From [Bacillus] enclensis (lineage in GTDB: Bacteria; Bacillota; Bacilli; Bacillales; Bacillaceae_B): 64,000 nucleotides of DNA. The stretch's first letter is position 1. Each line of letters opens with the position of its first letter. The position numbers were made by a program, and so were the translations under genes. The stretch is from the NCBI RefSeq assembly GCF_001456935.1, contig NZ_KQ758483.1:744001-808000 (forward strand), in the 5' to 3' direction. The notes under the pieces are model-generated. The model had not been told where the DNA came from. It made no database searches and was given only the letters and a program-made list of their open reading frames with translations. Positions 8,622 to 16,872 of this stretch are shown here, one piece after another.

Positions 8622-9038
8622 TTATTCATTTTCCTGCATTCTCTTTACTTCTTCCCTGTGAAAAGGAGAACCTTCCACTTCGTTGACGACACTGAAAGGA
8701 TTACCGTCAGGATCAATAAAATCAAAAAATTTCATCCCATCCCACTCATCTATTTCTGAAGTTCTGACACCATTTCTGTTAAAATGGGAATAAGCCTCAT
8801 CAATATCCGCAACGAGAAAGTTATAATATGAATTTTTCTTGTTTTTATCTATTGAAAACTCTGACGGCTGTGGTTTCTCTACTTGCACCAAGCCCATCTG
8901 AGTCGGGCAGTCAGGGAAATAAAACCCGGCGCCGCCGTCCCATTCATCAATTAATTTGACACCTAATAGATCTTGATACCACTTCTTGGATTTCTTTAAA
9001 TCGGTCACTGGTATGAATACGCTTCCTACTTTGAACAT
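8622..9038 (-). CDS. VOC (glyoxalase/bleomycin-resistance fold) protein
   Basis: Vicinal-oxygen-chelate protein of 138 residues: opening strand VGSVFIPVTDLKKSKKWYQ, and closing DFIDPDGNPFSVVNE with a candidate metal ligand. Substrate unknown; members include glyoxalases and antibiotic-binding proteins. The ATG at 9038 follows AGGAGTG. It is divergent from the sigma-factor gene, whose last residues resemble this protein's closing strand. Confidence 0.85.
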   Translation of the reverse strand: MFKVGSVFIPVTDLKKSKKWYQDLLGVKLIDEWDGGAGFYFPDCPTQMGLVQVEKPQPSEFSIDKNKKNSYYNFLVADIDEAYSHFNRNGVRTSEIDEWDGMKFFDFIDPDGNPFSVVNEVEGSPFHREEVKRMQENE

Positions 9039-9128
9039 AAGCCCACTCCTAACATATTTAAAATCATCCTGCTAACGAATGAAAGGAACGAAAAGTTACA
9101 CACTTTTTTAAAAAAATGGAGGATTGCC

Positions 9129-9779
9129 GTGATATTCGATAATATAGACAAAACCATGTCCCGCCTCTACCGTTTTTGTTTAAAGCAGACAGGTTCACCT
9201 TGGGCAGCTGAAGATTTGGTTCAAGAGACGTTGACTAAGGTATACTCGCTAAAAAAGAGTGATCCTGAAAGAGAGTTCACTATTAGTTTTCTGTGCAAAG
9301 TGGCAAAAAACCTTTTTATCGACGAATTAAGAAAGAAAAAAGTCGTCACCGGTTTCAGGGAAGAGCTTTACCAGTTTGAAGAGGACTTTGTTACCAGCGA
9401 AGGTTTGGTTGAAGAGCTGATGATGAAATTGCCAATCCGTCAGGCAGTTCTCATTACTTTGAAAGATGTTTTCAATTACCGTTCTCAAGAAATCGCAGAG
9501 ATGCTCAGAATTTCGGATGAATCAGTAAAGACGGCATTATCACGCTCAAGATCGAGATTAAAGAAAATGAGGGACTACACACCTCAGGTCCAACGTTCGC
9601 CTCAAGATCATGAGTTGATTTCCGAACTGACAAAGGCGATCAAGCACAGCCGCCCCGCCTCGCTTTTTACCCTTTGCCGGCTGCTGGAGTCAAGACATTT
9701 TAAGATTGGACGAGACTCAGGTACCAGGCGAATGCATTTATGTGACCCTGATGGGAACATCCTCGAAATTGTTAATTAA
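9129..9779 (+). CDS. ECF-like sigma factor with VOC-like C-terminal tail
   Basis: Sigma-70-family protein. Region 2 is at about residues 10-75 (RFCLKQTGSPWAAEDLVQET, then DELRKKKV) and region 4 at about 108-150 (YRSQEIAEMLRISDESVKT). Beyond region 4 there is an extra ~60 residues ending HLCDPDGNILEIVN, a stretch typical of the last strand of VOC proteins. GTG start at 9129 behind GGAGG. No anti-sigma gene is adjacent; the tail may do that job (inference). Confidence 0.8.
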   Translation: MIFDNIDKTMSRLYRFCLKQTGSPWAAEDLVQETLTKVYSLKKSDPEREFTISFLCKVAKNLFIDELRKKKVVTGFREELYQFEEDFVTSEGLVEELMMKLPIRQAVLITLKDVFNYRSQEIAEMLRISDESVKTALSRSRSRLKKMRDYTPQVQRSPQDHELISELTKAIKHSRPASLFTLCRLLESRHFKIGRDSGTRRMHLCDPDGNILEIVN

Positions 9780-9808
9780 TGAAAATTCATCACGGGGAAA
9801 CGCGTAGT

Positions 9809-9827
9809 TTTAGACAGTTTGTCAAAA
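9809..9827. promoter_or_regulatory. Candidate operator upstream of the osmoprotectant operon
   Basis: Imperfect 19-bp palindrome TTTAGACAGTTTGTCAAAA: GACA/TGTC arms around a 3-bp centre with T/A-rich flanks. It lies 99 bp upstream of the first transporter start. A GbsR/OpcR-like repressor is a possible binder by context only. Confidence 0.4.
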
Positions 9828-9858
9828 GAATGTTAAGCTTCTGTAAGGGTATACTAAC

Positions 9859-9894
9859 AATCGACTGGGCTATTGGCCTGATCGATTTTTTTTT
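9859..9894 (+). terminator. Terminator or attenuator ahead of the osmoprotectant operon
   Basis: AATCGA/TCGATT outer pairs, a mostly paired GGGC/GGCC interior and a T9 tract ending at 9894. It is 80 bp after the sigma-factor stop and only 16 bp before the AAAGGAGGG ribosome site of the transporter, leaving no room for a promoter between. So it either ends the sigma transcript, with read-through feeding the operon, or is a leader attenuator. Confidence 0.75.
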
Positions 9895-9925
9895 GGCCCA
9901 AAACTTATTAAAAGGAGGGTTTCGA

Positions 9926-10579
9926 TTGGATAAATGGATGAAGTTCCTCGAAGTCAATGCTCCGAGAATCTTGGATATGACGATTGAACACGCAGTACTT
10001 GTCGGGTTGGCGATTTTCGTTGCACTTTTGATCGGTATCCCGCTTGGGATTTATTTGACTACGAATGATTATCTGGCGGAGACTGTTTTGCAGATTGCAT
10101 CGGTAATGCTCACAATTCCAAGCATAGCATTATTCGGAGTCATGATCCCCATTTTCTCGATCATCAATCAGGGAATCGGTTTTGTCCCCGCATTTGTAGC
10201 ACTGGTACTTTATTCCCAATTGCCCATCATCCGGAATACATATACAGCAATTAAGAATGTCAGTCCTGAAATGAGAGATGCAGCAAAGGGGCTCGGAATG
10301 AAAACACACCAACGATTGTTCCGTGTAGAAATTCAGAATGCTTTTCCGCTGATCATGGCCGGTATCCGAACAGCGGTGGTGCTTAACATTGGAATTGGGG
10401 TCATTGCAGCTTATATAGGAGCTGGAGGACTGGGCGTCCTTATCACCCAGGGAATCTCCAGGGGGGATAATTATTTAATTATCAGTGGATCTGTTGCCGT
10501 TGCAATCCTTGCGATCATTGCGGATGGCATTCTTATGTGGATACAAAAACGCTTCACACCCAAAAGTATATCTAACTAA
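9926..10579 (+). CDS. Osmoprotectant (quaternary amine) ABC transporter permease 1
   Basis: OpuCB/OpuCD-type inner-membrane permease for compatible solutes such as glycine betaine, carnitine or choline derivatives. Several transmembrane helices are visible from residue ~20 on, and the cytoplasmic coupling region reads EMRDAAKGLGMKTHQRLFRVE. The upstream in-frame ATG at 9779 would add 49 unrelated residues across a terminator; the TTG at 9926 behind AAAGGAGGG is the real start (217 residues). First gene of permease-ATPase-permease-binding protein. Confidence 0.88.
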   Translation: MDKWMKFLEVNAPRILDMTIEHAVLVGLAIFVALLIGIPLGIYLTTNDYLAETVLQIASVMLTIPSIALFGVMIPIFSIINQGIGFVPAFVALVLYSQLPIIRNTYTAIKNVSPEMRDAAKGLGMKTHQRLFRVEIQNAFPLIMAGIRTAVVLNIGIGVIAAYIGAGGLGVLITQGISRGDNYLIISGSVAVAILAIIADGILMWIQKRFTPKSISN

Positions 10580-10591
10580 AGAGGTGAAAAG

Positions 10592-11584
10592 ATGATAACG
10601 TTCGATCAAACAACAAAAACGTATGAAGGCGGAGTGACAGCCGTCAACAAAGTTGATTTCACAGTGGAAAAGGGTAACATAGTGGTCCTTCTTGGCCCCT
10701 CAGGCTGTGGAAAGACAACATTGCTTCGCATGGTGAACAGGCTTGAATCCATTTCCGAAGGCAAGATCATCATCGATGGTCAGGATTCCATGCAACTGAA
10801 TGAAATAGAGTTAAGAAGAAAAGTCGGATATGTCATTCAAAGCAACGGATTATTTCCCAATATGACAATCGAACAAAATGTAATGATTGTTCCTGATATG
10901 CTGGGATGGGATAAAAAACAGAAAAGAGAACGATTTGATTCATTGATGGGTATGATCGGCTTGAGTCCCGACAAATATAGAAAACGCTATCCGCATGAAT
11001 TATCAGGCGGTCAACAACAGCGGATCGGCGTAATCCGGGCACTTGCAGCAGATCCACCCGTCATGTTAATGGACGAACCGTTCGGTGCTCTCGATCCGAT
11101 CATCCGGGAAAAAATACAGGATGAATTTTTGCAGATTCAAAAAGAAGTGAAGAAAACCATTCTGTTTGTCAGTCACGATATCGATGAAGCAATCAAGATG
11201 GCAGATAAAATCGTTTTACTGCGAGGCGGGGAAATCATGCAATATGATTCACCCTCCGAAATGCTCGTGCGGCCAAAAAATGACTTTGTGTATGAATTTT
11301 TCGGGAAAGACAGGGCGATAAAGAGTTTAAGTCTGCATACCATTTCTGATTTAAAAGAAATTATCGGACTTGTTGATATTGATGAAACCATAGAGGATAC
11401 AAAAACGATAAGCGTGCATCATGATTTGAGGAATACACTTTCCATGCTATTAAACCAGGAAGCAGAGCAGGTCATTGTTTTGGATCATGCCGGGGATAGA
11501 CTTGGTGCGATTACGATTGACCGTGTCCAGAAATATCTTCATTATGAAATCAAGGGCAAAACCTCTCAGGCTGTGAAAGGATGA
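10592..11584 (+). CDS. Osmoprotectant ABC transporter ATP-binding protein
   Basis: OpuCA/OpuBA-like ATPase: Walker A GPSGCGKTT (residues 35-43), Q-loop VIQSNGLFPN, signature LSGGQQQR, Walker B VMLMDEPFGALD and switch FVSHDIDEA. OpuCA proteins are usually ~380 residues with two CBS domains. This one has 330, and its C-terminal ~90 residues contain only one CBS-like unit (SMLLNQEAEQVIVLDHAGDRLGAIT), so its regulatory module looks shortened. Ribosome site AGAGGTG precedes the ATG at 10592. Confidence 0.92.
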   Translation: MITFDQTTKTYEGGVTAVNKVDFTVEKGNIVVLLGPSGCGKTTLLRMVNRLESISEGKIIIDGQDSMQLNEIELRRKVGYVIQSNGLFPNMTIEQNVMIVPDMLGWDKKQKRERFDSLMGMIGLSPDKYRKRYPHELSGGQQQRIGVIRALAADPPVMLMDEPFGALDPIIREKIQDEFLQIQKEVKKTILFVSHDIDEAIKMADKIVLLRGGEIMQYDSPSEMLVRPKNDFVYEFFGKDRAIKSLSLHTISDLKEIIGLVDIDETIEDTKTISVHHDLRNTLSMLLNQEAEQVIVLDHAGDRLGAITIDRVQKYLHYEIKGKTSQAVKG

Positions 11585-11588
11585 TTTC

Positions 11589-12326
11589 ATGAATAAGAAA
11601 AAACTGATCAGCCTGCTTGTTCGTTATTTGGTGTATGCACTGGTCATTATCTTTATGGTTTGGGCGGTAAAGAATCAATATTTCAGTTATATCTTCAGTG
11701 AAACCAACACGTTTCTATTATTATTAAAACAACACTTTCAGCTGGTCCTGGTATCATCCCTCTTAGCGATAGCAGTTGCAGTGCCAGCAGGGATCCTGAT
11801 TACACGCAAGTCGTTCAGGAGGGCTGAGTGGGCTGTTTCGAATACTGTAAACTTTGGTCAGACCATTCCGAGTCTTGCTGTTCTCGCCCTTATGATCAGT
11901 ATACTTGGAATTGGCTTTAATACGGCTGTGTTTGCACTGTTTATTTATTCCCTGCTTCCGATATACAGAAATACAGTAGCCGGTATCGATTCCCTTGATG
12001 AAAATTTAATAGATGCAGCAAGGGGGATGGGGATGACTCCATCTCAAATCCTTTTTAAAATCGAACTCCCAAATGCGGCTTATTCCATTTTAGCGGGGAT
12101 CAGGACAGCTGTCGTATTGAATATCGGGACTGCCGCACTTGCCTATGTAGTCGGAGGCGGAGGATTAGGTGTCTGGATTTTTACAGGTATTCAATTATTT
12201 GATAACGGTTATTTAATTTCAGGGGCAATCCCGGTCACACTGCTGGCGATATCAGTGGATTACTTACTCAGACTGCTGGAACGGGCAGTCGTTTCTGAAG
12301 GGATTAAGCGAACCGGTGGAATGTAA
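11589..12326 (+). CDS. Osmoprotectant ABC transporter permease 2
   Basis: Second OpuC-type permease, 245 residues, similar to the first. A leading helix is at about residues 10-27 and a longer N-terminal region precedes the core; the coupling motif is LIDAARGMGMTPSQILFKIE. Its start lies 4 bp after the ATPase stop, with AAAGGATG as ribosome site. Paired with the first permease it would form the heterodimeric channel. Confidence 0.9.
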   Translation: MNKKKLISLLVRYLVYALVIIFMVWAVKNQYFSYIFSETNTFLLLLKQHFQLVLVSSLLAIAVAVPAGILITRKSFRRAEWAVSNTVNFGQTIPSLAVLALMISILGIGFNTAVFALFIYSLLPIYRNTVAGIDSLDENLIDAARGMGMTPSQILFKIELPNAAYSILAGIRTAVVLNIGTAALAYVVGGGGLGVWIFTGIQLFDNGYLISGAIPVTLLAISVDYLLRLLERAVVSEGIKRTGGM

Positions 12327-12346
12327 CAAGAAACGGAGGTGATTGT

Positions 12347-13252
12347 ATGCTGAATAAACAACTGACTCTCGTACTTGCAGTGGCTCTTACACTTTTCCTT
12401 TCTTCCTGTTCAAGTGTAGGAGGAGGGAAGCAAGTTTCAGTCGGGGGAAAGAATTTTACGGAACAGTACCTGCTTTCTGAGATGACGGGATTTTTGCTCA
12501 AAGAGGAAGGTTTCAAAGTCAAGGAGATGAACAACCTGGGCAGTACGGTCGTAAGAAAGGCTCTGGAAAATGAACAGGTGGATCTTATGTGGGAATATAC
12601 CGGTACTGCTCTCATTACATACATGGGGAAAGAGCCGATATCAGATCCGGAGGAAACTTTCCAAAAAGTAAAAGCGATTGATGCCAAGAACGGAATTCTT
12701 TGGATGAATATGTCGGAGGTCAATAATACATATGCACTTGCGATGACTAAGGAAAAGTCGGAGGAGCTGGGTATTAAGTCGATCAGTGATCTTGCATCAT
12801 ATGTTAATGATAACCCAGGAAAACTGACGATGGCTTCCTATGCGGAATTTGCAAACCGTCCGGATGGACTTCCCGGAGTCGAAAAAAAATATGGCTTCGG
12901 CTTCGGTGCAGAAAATATCAAACAAATGGACATAGGACTGACACAGCGTGCCCTGGATAACAATCAGGTTGATGTATCTGTTGCTTTTGAAACGGATGCC
13001 ACAATCAGGGATTACGGACTTGTCACTTTAGAAGACGATAAGCATTTCTTTCCACCATATCGTGCTGCAGTTAGCATCAATGAAGAAGCATATGAAAAAT
13101 ATCCGGAAATAAAAGAAATCACTGCCCGTTTGGCTGATAAACTGAACAGTGATATCATGCGTGAACTGAATTATAAAGTAGATATCGAAGGAAACAGTGT
13201 TTCCGTAGTTGCCCACGATTGGCTCGTGGAAAATGGATTATTGGAAGATTAA
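12347..13252 (+). CDS. Osmoprotectant-binding lipoprotein
   Basis: Substrate-binding lipoprotein of the OpuAC fold. The signal peptide ends at lipobox LSSC (residues ~18-21), so it is tethered outside the membrane. The start of the mature domain, VSVGGKNFTEQYLLSEMTG, is typical of OpuCC/OsmF binders, and WEYTGTALITY contributes to the aromatic pocket for quaternary amines. It is the last gene of the operon, followed at once by a strong terminator. Confidence 0.92.
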   Translation: MLNKQLTLVLAVALTLFLSSCSSVGGGKQVSVGGKNFTEQYLLSEMTGFLLKEEGFKVKEMNNLGSTVVRKALENEQVDLMWEYTGTALITYMGKEPISDPEETFQKVKAIDAKNGILWMNMSEVNNTYALAMTKEKSEELGIKSISDLASYVNDNPGKLTMASYAEFANRPDGLPGVEKKYGFGFGAENIKQMDIGLTQRALDNNQVDVSVAFETDATIRDYGLVTLEDDKHFFPPYRAAVSINEEAYEKYPEIKEITARLADKLNSDIMRELNYKVDIEGNSVSVVAHDWLVENGLLED

Positions 13253-13274
13253 TCAGTGGACAAATGATTAGGGA

Positions 13275-13310
13275 GAGAGTGTGTGCCATTAAAGGTACAC
13301 ACTCTTTTTT
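13275..13310 (+). terminator. Terminator of the osmoprotectant operon
   Basis: GAGTGTGTGCC/GGTACACACTC stem with a 6-nt loop and T6. Confidence 0.95.
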
Positions 13311-13314
13311 GAAT

Positions 13315-13578
13315 TCAGGAAGAAGAATTATCATCCATGGATTTCAGTCTGTCCAAAGAGGAGCTTTTTTTATAGTAGTCCTCCATGATTTCCAATATCT
13401 TTTCCTCTGACAGACCGGAAAAATCAACCAGCATTGAAATGGTTGGCTTGATTGAAAGTGACTCACACGTCTGGAGGGTGGATAAGATCAGGTTATGGTA
13501 GTCCTGGTCACGGGATTTTGTGCTCTTCCGCTCTGGTTTGCTTTGTTCATTTATCTGATGTTGATCACATGGTTTCAT
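13315..13578 (-). CDS. Small hypothetical protein
   Basis: Not recognised. 87 residues: a hydrophilic, charged N-terminal third (EQSKPERKSTKSRDQD) and a helical rest with a possible helix-turn-helix (SIKPTISMLVDFSGLSEEKI). An ATG at 13599 is in frame, but AGGAGG lies downstream of it, nine bases before the ATG at 13578, so the shorter form is chosen. It converges on the osmoprotectant operon and sits directly behind that terminator. Confidence 0.6.
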   Translation of the reverse strand: MKPCDQHQINEQSKPERKSTKSRDQDYHNLILSTLQTCESLSIKPTISMLVDFSGLSEEKILEIMEDYYKKSSSLDRLKSMDDNSSS

Positions 13579-13742
13579 AAGGTTGAACCTCCTAGTCATA
13601 AAAAAGGAATTGTATAGGGTTTATCCTTAAAATAGAGGAGATAAACATATATTCCATCTTAACGATAAAATCCCCTGCTGGTTTTTTGTGATCCAGTTTG
13701 AGGTATATATACGTATATCTGGGACAACTGGGAGGAAAGAAG

Positions 13743-14624
13743 ATGAAAAAAGCAATGATGATCGTGAATCCTTCTTCGGGAAAGGAAGAAGCAGTCGATT
13801 ATGTTGAAGAAATAGAGCAGATATTAAGTCAGCAAGGTTATGAGGTGAAAATCAGTCAAACAGAGAAAGAGCTCGATGCAACAAAATTTTGTCAAAATGC
13901 ATGTAAAGATGAATATGATCTTATTATTTCAATAGGGGGAGACGGCACTTTACATGAGACGATCAATGGCCTTATAGATGAACATCATAGGCCGAAGCTC
14001 GGAATCATCCCGATGGGTACCGTGAACGATTTTGCAAGAGCACTGAATATTCCCTTGGACCCCAAGGAAGCAATTGAGCTAATTCGGCATCACAAGATCC
14101 GAAAAGTTGATATTGGGAAAATCAATGAAGACTATTTTGTCAACATTGTTGCTGCAGGGGCGATTGCAGAAGCGGTGTATGAGGTTTCCCCAGAGGAAAA
14201 GACGAAGATGGGACCCCTTGCGTACGTCCTTGAAGGCGTGAAAACATTGGCATCAAACCCTACCTACCCTCTTACAATAGATTATGACGGAAAGAAATGG
14301 GAGGGGAATTCATTATTATTCCTCGCAGCCTTGACCAATTCGATTGGCGGATTTGAGAAGATCGCTCCTGATGCAGAGGTCGATGACGGTATGCTGCATT
14401 GCTATATAATAGATGACATTAATGTTCTGAAGCTGCCTGCCGTCATGTCTTCCATCATGACCGGAAAGTTAAAGAAGAATAAAGATGTGACTTATTTCAA
14501 GGCGAAATCTATCAAACTGTCTTCTCCGGATGAGCTTATTACGAATGTGGATGGAGAGGAGGGACAGAAGCTGCCTATAGAACTGGGGGTAATCTCAAAT
14601 CACATTGAGGTAATGGTTCCTTAA
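13743..14624 (+). CDS. Diacylglycerol kinase-family lipid kinase
   Basis: DagK/YegS/BmrU-type kinase that phosphorylates diacylglycerol or a related lipid at the membrane. It carries the nucleotide-binding SIGGDGTLHE (residues ~63-72) and the following IPMGTVNDFARAL. The 293-residue length fits. The ATG at 13743 follows GGGAGGAAAG; an ATG at 13698 lacks a ribosome site. Monocistronic, with a strong terminator. The lipid substrate cannot be told from sequence. Confidence 0.88.
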   Translation: MKKAMMIVNPSSGKEEAVDYVEEIEQILSQQGYEVKISQTEKELDATKFCQNACKDEYDLIISIGGDGTLHETINGLIDEHHRPKLGIIPMGTVNDFARALNIPLDPKEAIELIRHHKIRKVDIGKINEDYFVNIVAAGAIAEAVYEVSPEEKTKMGPLAYVLEGVKTLASNPTYPLTIDYDGKKWEGNSLLFLAALTNSIGGFEKIAPDAEVDDGMLHCYIIDDINVLKLPAVMSSIMTGKLKKNKDVTYFKAKSIKLSSPDELITNVDGEEGQKLPIELGVISNHIEVMVP

Positions 14625-14638
14625 GAAGACATTTAGCG

Positions 14639-14668
14639 AAAGATCGAACAACAATGTTCGATCTTTTT
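14639..14668 (+). terminator. Intrinsic terminator
   Basis: AGATCGAACA/TGTTCGATCT perfect stem, 4-nt loop, T5. Confidence 0.95.
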
Positions 14669-14735
14669 AAGTGTCTGATGGAATTTTATGTTAATATAGG
14701 GGTGTTATACGTAATGGGTTATGGGAGGTAATGAG

Positions 14736-14924
14736 ATGAACAAGAAGGTGTTAACAGACTTAAAGTCTGTAATGGGATTTATAACGGCTTTATCATTAAG
14801 TATTGCAGCCATCATATTAGCAGTGAGTGACAGTCAATTATGGGTGGTCGCCATTGTGTTCTCCTTGGTTATATTAGCACTCAGTGTCAGAAGGGCGGAA
14901 AGATTGTATAGAGAAGTACAGTAA
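14736..14924 (+). CDS. Small two-helix membrane protein
   Basis: Unrecognised 62-residue protein with two hydrophobic segments (about residues 12-29 and 35-50) and a basic, hydrophilic end (RRAERLYREVQ). GGGAGG at 14723-14728 selects the ATG at 14736 rather than 14721. Between the lipid kinase and the sugar acetyltransferase, all on one strand. Confidence 0.6.
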   Translation: MNKKVLTDLKSVMGFITALSLSIAAIILAVSDSQLWVVAIVFSLVILALSVRRAERLYREVQ

Positions 14925-14986
14925 ACTCCCTTTATTAATACCGGTCTCTTATTGAATAGAAATCAGTGTAAAAAAGGAGTGAAAAT

Positions 14987-15559
14987 ATGAAAACAGAAAA
15001 ACAAAAAATGATGGATGGGGAGTTATACAAGCCCTGGGATGAATTACTGGTGAAAGAAAGGGAACACGCCAGGAGACTTGTCAGATATTTCAATGCAACA
15101 AAGGAAACCGAATATGAAGAGCGCGTGGACCTGATCAAGCAGTTGTTTGGCTCAACCGGTGAAAAGGTTTATATGGAGCCTAACTTCAGATGTGACTACG
15201 GCTATAATATCCACACGGGGGACAACTTCTTTGCGAATTTTGATTGTGTGATCCTTGATGTATGTGAAGTCCGATTCGGTGAACATTGCATGCTTGCACC
15301 TGGAGTACATATCTATACCGCCACCCATCCTGTCCATCCATATGAGCGGATCAAGGGGATGGAATACGGCGAACCGGTCGTTATCGGTAATAACGCATGG
15401 ATTGGCGGCGGGGCCATCATCAATCCAGGGGTGACAATCGGAGATAATGTGGTGGTTGCTTCCGGTGCAGTAGTAACGAGGGATATACCTTCAAATGTAG
15501 TGGTTGGCGGAAACCCTGCAAGAATCATAAAAGAAATCGACTTAACCAACCCAATGTGA
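14987..15559 (+). CDS. maa: Maltose/galactoside O-acetyltransferase-like enzyme
   Basis: Hexapeptide-repeat sugar O-acetyltransferase using acetyl-CoA. The N-terminal Mac domain begins [16 protein letters not shown]. The left-handed beta-helix starts near residue 60, with the catalytic histidine in [12 protein letters not shown] and the trimer/CoA region [20 protein letters not shown]. The 190-residue length is usual for Maa. Ribosome site AAAGGAGTG. Likely cytoplasmic detoxification of sugars. Confidence 0.88.
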   Translation: MKTEKQKMMDGELYKPWDELLVKEREHARRLVRYFNATKETEYEERVDLIKQLFGSTGEKVYMEPNFRCDYGYNIHTGDNFFANFDCVILDVCEVRFGEHCMLAPGVHIYTATHPVHPYERIKGMEYGEPVVIGNNAWIGGGAIINPGVTIGDNVVVASGAVVTRDIPSNVVVGGNPARIIKEIDLTNPM

Positions 15560-15584
15560 TACCCAGTTACGATGAATGCATAAA

Positions 15585-15613
15585 AAAACGCTGAACAAGT
15601 CATTCAGCGTTTT
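15585..15613. terminator. Intrinsic terminator
   Basis: AAAACGCTGAA/TTCAGCGTTTT stem, symmetrical enough to work on either strand; it follows the sugar acetyltransferase gene. Confidence 0.85.
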
Positions 15614-15736
15614 AATTTATTCAAGGCTGATTTCTAAAAGATTGTTGCTTTTCGTAAATAGAGTTGTAACCTGAAAGGAACTCGTGTACGTGCTCTTTCC
15701 GAATTCAAGTTTAAACTAGAGACGGACGGACAACCC

Positions 15737-15762
15737 GAAAATACCCAAGTTCCGGTATTTTC
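15737..15762 (-). terminator. Hairpin downstream of the secreted helical protein gene
   Basis: GAAAATACC/GGTATTTTC with an 8-nt loop, 40 bp past the stop at 15802 on the minus strand. No U-tract follows on that strand, so the terminator call is tentative. Confidence 0.45.
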
Positions 15763-15801
15763 TTGTCTGTATAGCAACAAAGTATGCGAAAAGAGACTTA
15801 A

Positions 15802-16434
15802 TCAAAAAGTCTTTGGAAACTGTTTAGTGATCCCTGCAGACAAAGCATCAGACAAGTGGAAAATATGAGCCCGGCCTTTATCGAAGGTTTGGATATTCTT
15901 CACCCAATCTTTCTGAATACGGGCTACTGCTTCTTTCGTGACAAAATCAAGATGCATATATAGAAGTTCCTTCAACTCTTTTTCACTCCATGCCGGGTTA
16001 ACAGATGTCAAAAACAAGGTGATATCGTCAGCGTTCCGATACCATTCTTTATTTAGTTGTTCCACTTCTTTTTGTTTTCCTGCTTTTGCAGCTTCAACAA
16101 TCTTCCCTGCAAGGACAATGTGTTCTGTCAACAAATCAGCAAGCCTGTTTCCAGATTTCTCCCCATAGAAAGGTTTAAATGCATTTCCAATGTCTTTTTG
16201 ATTTTGAAGAAGTCTTTCAAGCACCATATCTTGATCTTCCAAACCGTCAACGGCACTGACAATATAGTTATGTGTCCAAATGACATGATCGTTCCAGAGG
16301 AGGCGCATGTCCTCCTTTAACTTTTGGGCAGCGGGATTAAGACACTCATTATTGACTGCCTGGGTTTTTGAAAGATTGGGTGACAGCGTTAAAGTCATAA
16401 GAATAGCCATTGATACAATGAGGTATTTTTTCAC
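15802..16434 (-). CDS. Secreted alpha-helical protein of unknown function
   Basis: A Bacillus family I recognise only as uncharacterised, often labelled glycosyltransferase without basis. A Sec signal peptide covers about residues 1-26, ending SKTQA; the mature part is nearly all helix. Conserved His/Trp/Asp positions in MRLLWNDHVIWTHN and YMHLDFVTKEAV resemble a four-helix bundle that could hold metal or haem (inference). GTG start at 16434 behind AGGAGTGG. No partner gene is adjacent. Confidence 0.65.
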   Translation of the reverse strand: MKKYLIVSMAILMTLTLSPNLSKTQAVNNECLNPAAQKLKEDMRLLWNDHVIWTHNYIVSAVDGLEDQDMVLERLLQNQKDIGNAFKPFYGEKSGNRLADLLTEHIVLAGKIVEAAKAGKQKEVEQLNKEWYRNADDITLFLTSVNPAWSEKELKELLYMHLDFVTKEAVARIQKDWVKNIQTFDKGRAHIFHLSDALSAGITKQFPKTF

Positions 16435-16512
16435 TTTTATCCACTCCTAGTTTATTGTCAATTCTATTCTTTACCAAAAAAGCGGGTTCATCCTAAAAAG
16501 ATGAAGAAGATT

Positions 16513-16590
16513 TTGCATCAAGATGCAGAAAATTGCCTCAAGGTGCAAAAAATCGCCCCCAGGTGAAAAAATTGCATCTTGATGGGGAAA
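16513..16590. repeat. Four tandem 19-20 bp imperfect repeats, each a short dyad
   Basis: Units start at 16513, 16533, 16553 and 16572, each TTGC/TCGC-x-TC-x-x-GATG-like followed by an A-run. Unit 1 holds the perfect dyad TGCATCAAGATGCA; unit 4 has the inverted core GCATCTTGATG. The spacing of about two helical turns suggests protein-binding sites rather than slippage. Confidence 0.65.
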
Positions 16591-16824
16591 TGACCATTTT
16601 CAGAAAAAGAATATGCTTGTCTGCACACCCCTTAAGGGTTGTACATATAGTGAAGTAGAGAAACAAACAAATCGGTAAAAAAGAATGCGGCTCTTCGAAA
16701 AGCGGCTTTTTTAAAATCCTTTAGTCACCGTAAAAGAAAAGCCTCATTCGTTTTACCCATAAAAAGTTTTCTCGTCTATATACTTCCGCCGTATAGACAA
16801 GAGTACCTCCTTATTTGTTCGTTA

Positions 16825-16872
16825 GGCAAAAGAGCTTCTGCGCCGTCAGGAGCTCTTTTGCCATTTTTGTTT
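16825..16872 (+). terminator. Strong terminator upstream of mgtE
   Basis: GGCAAAAGAGCT/AGCTCTTTTGCC perfect 12-bp stem, 14-nt loop, then ATTTTTGTTTT. No gene on the + strand precedes it for 1.2 kb, so it must end a non-coding transcript or act as an attenuator for mgtE. Confidence 0.85.

Noticed and set aside
9836-9855. Sigma-A -10 TATACT before the osmoprotectant operon
   Set aside because: A start here would begin at the terminator stem, and no matching -35 lies 17 bp upstream.
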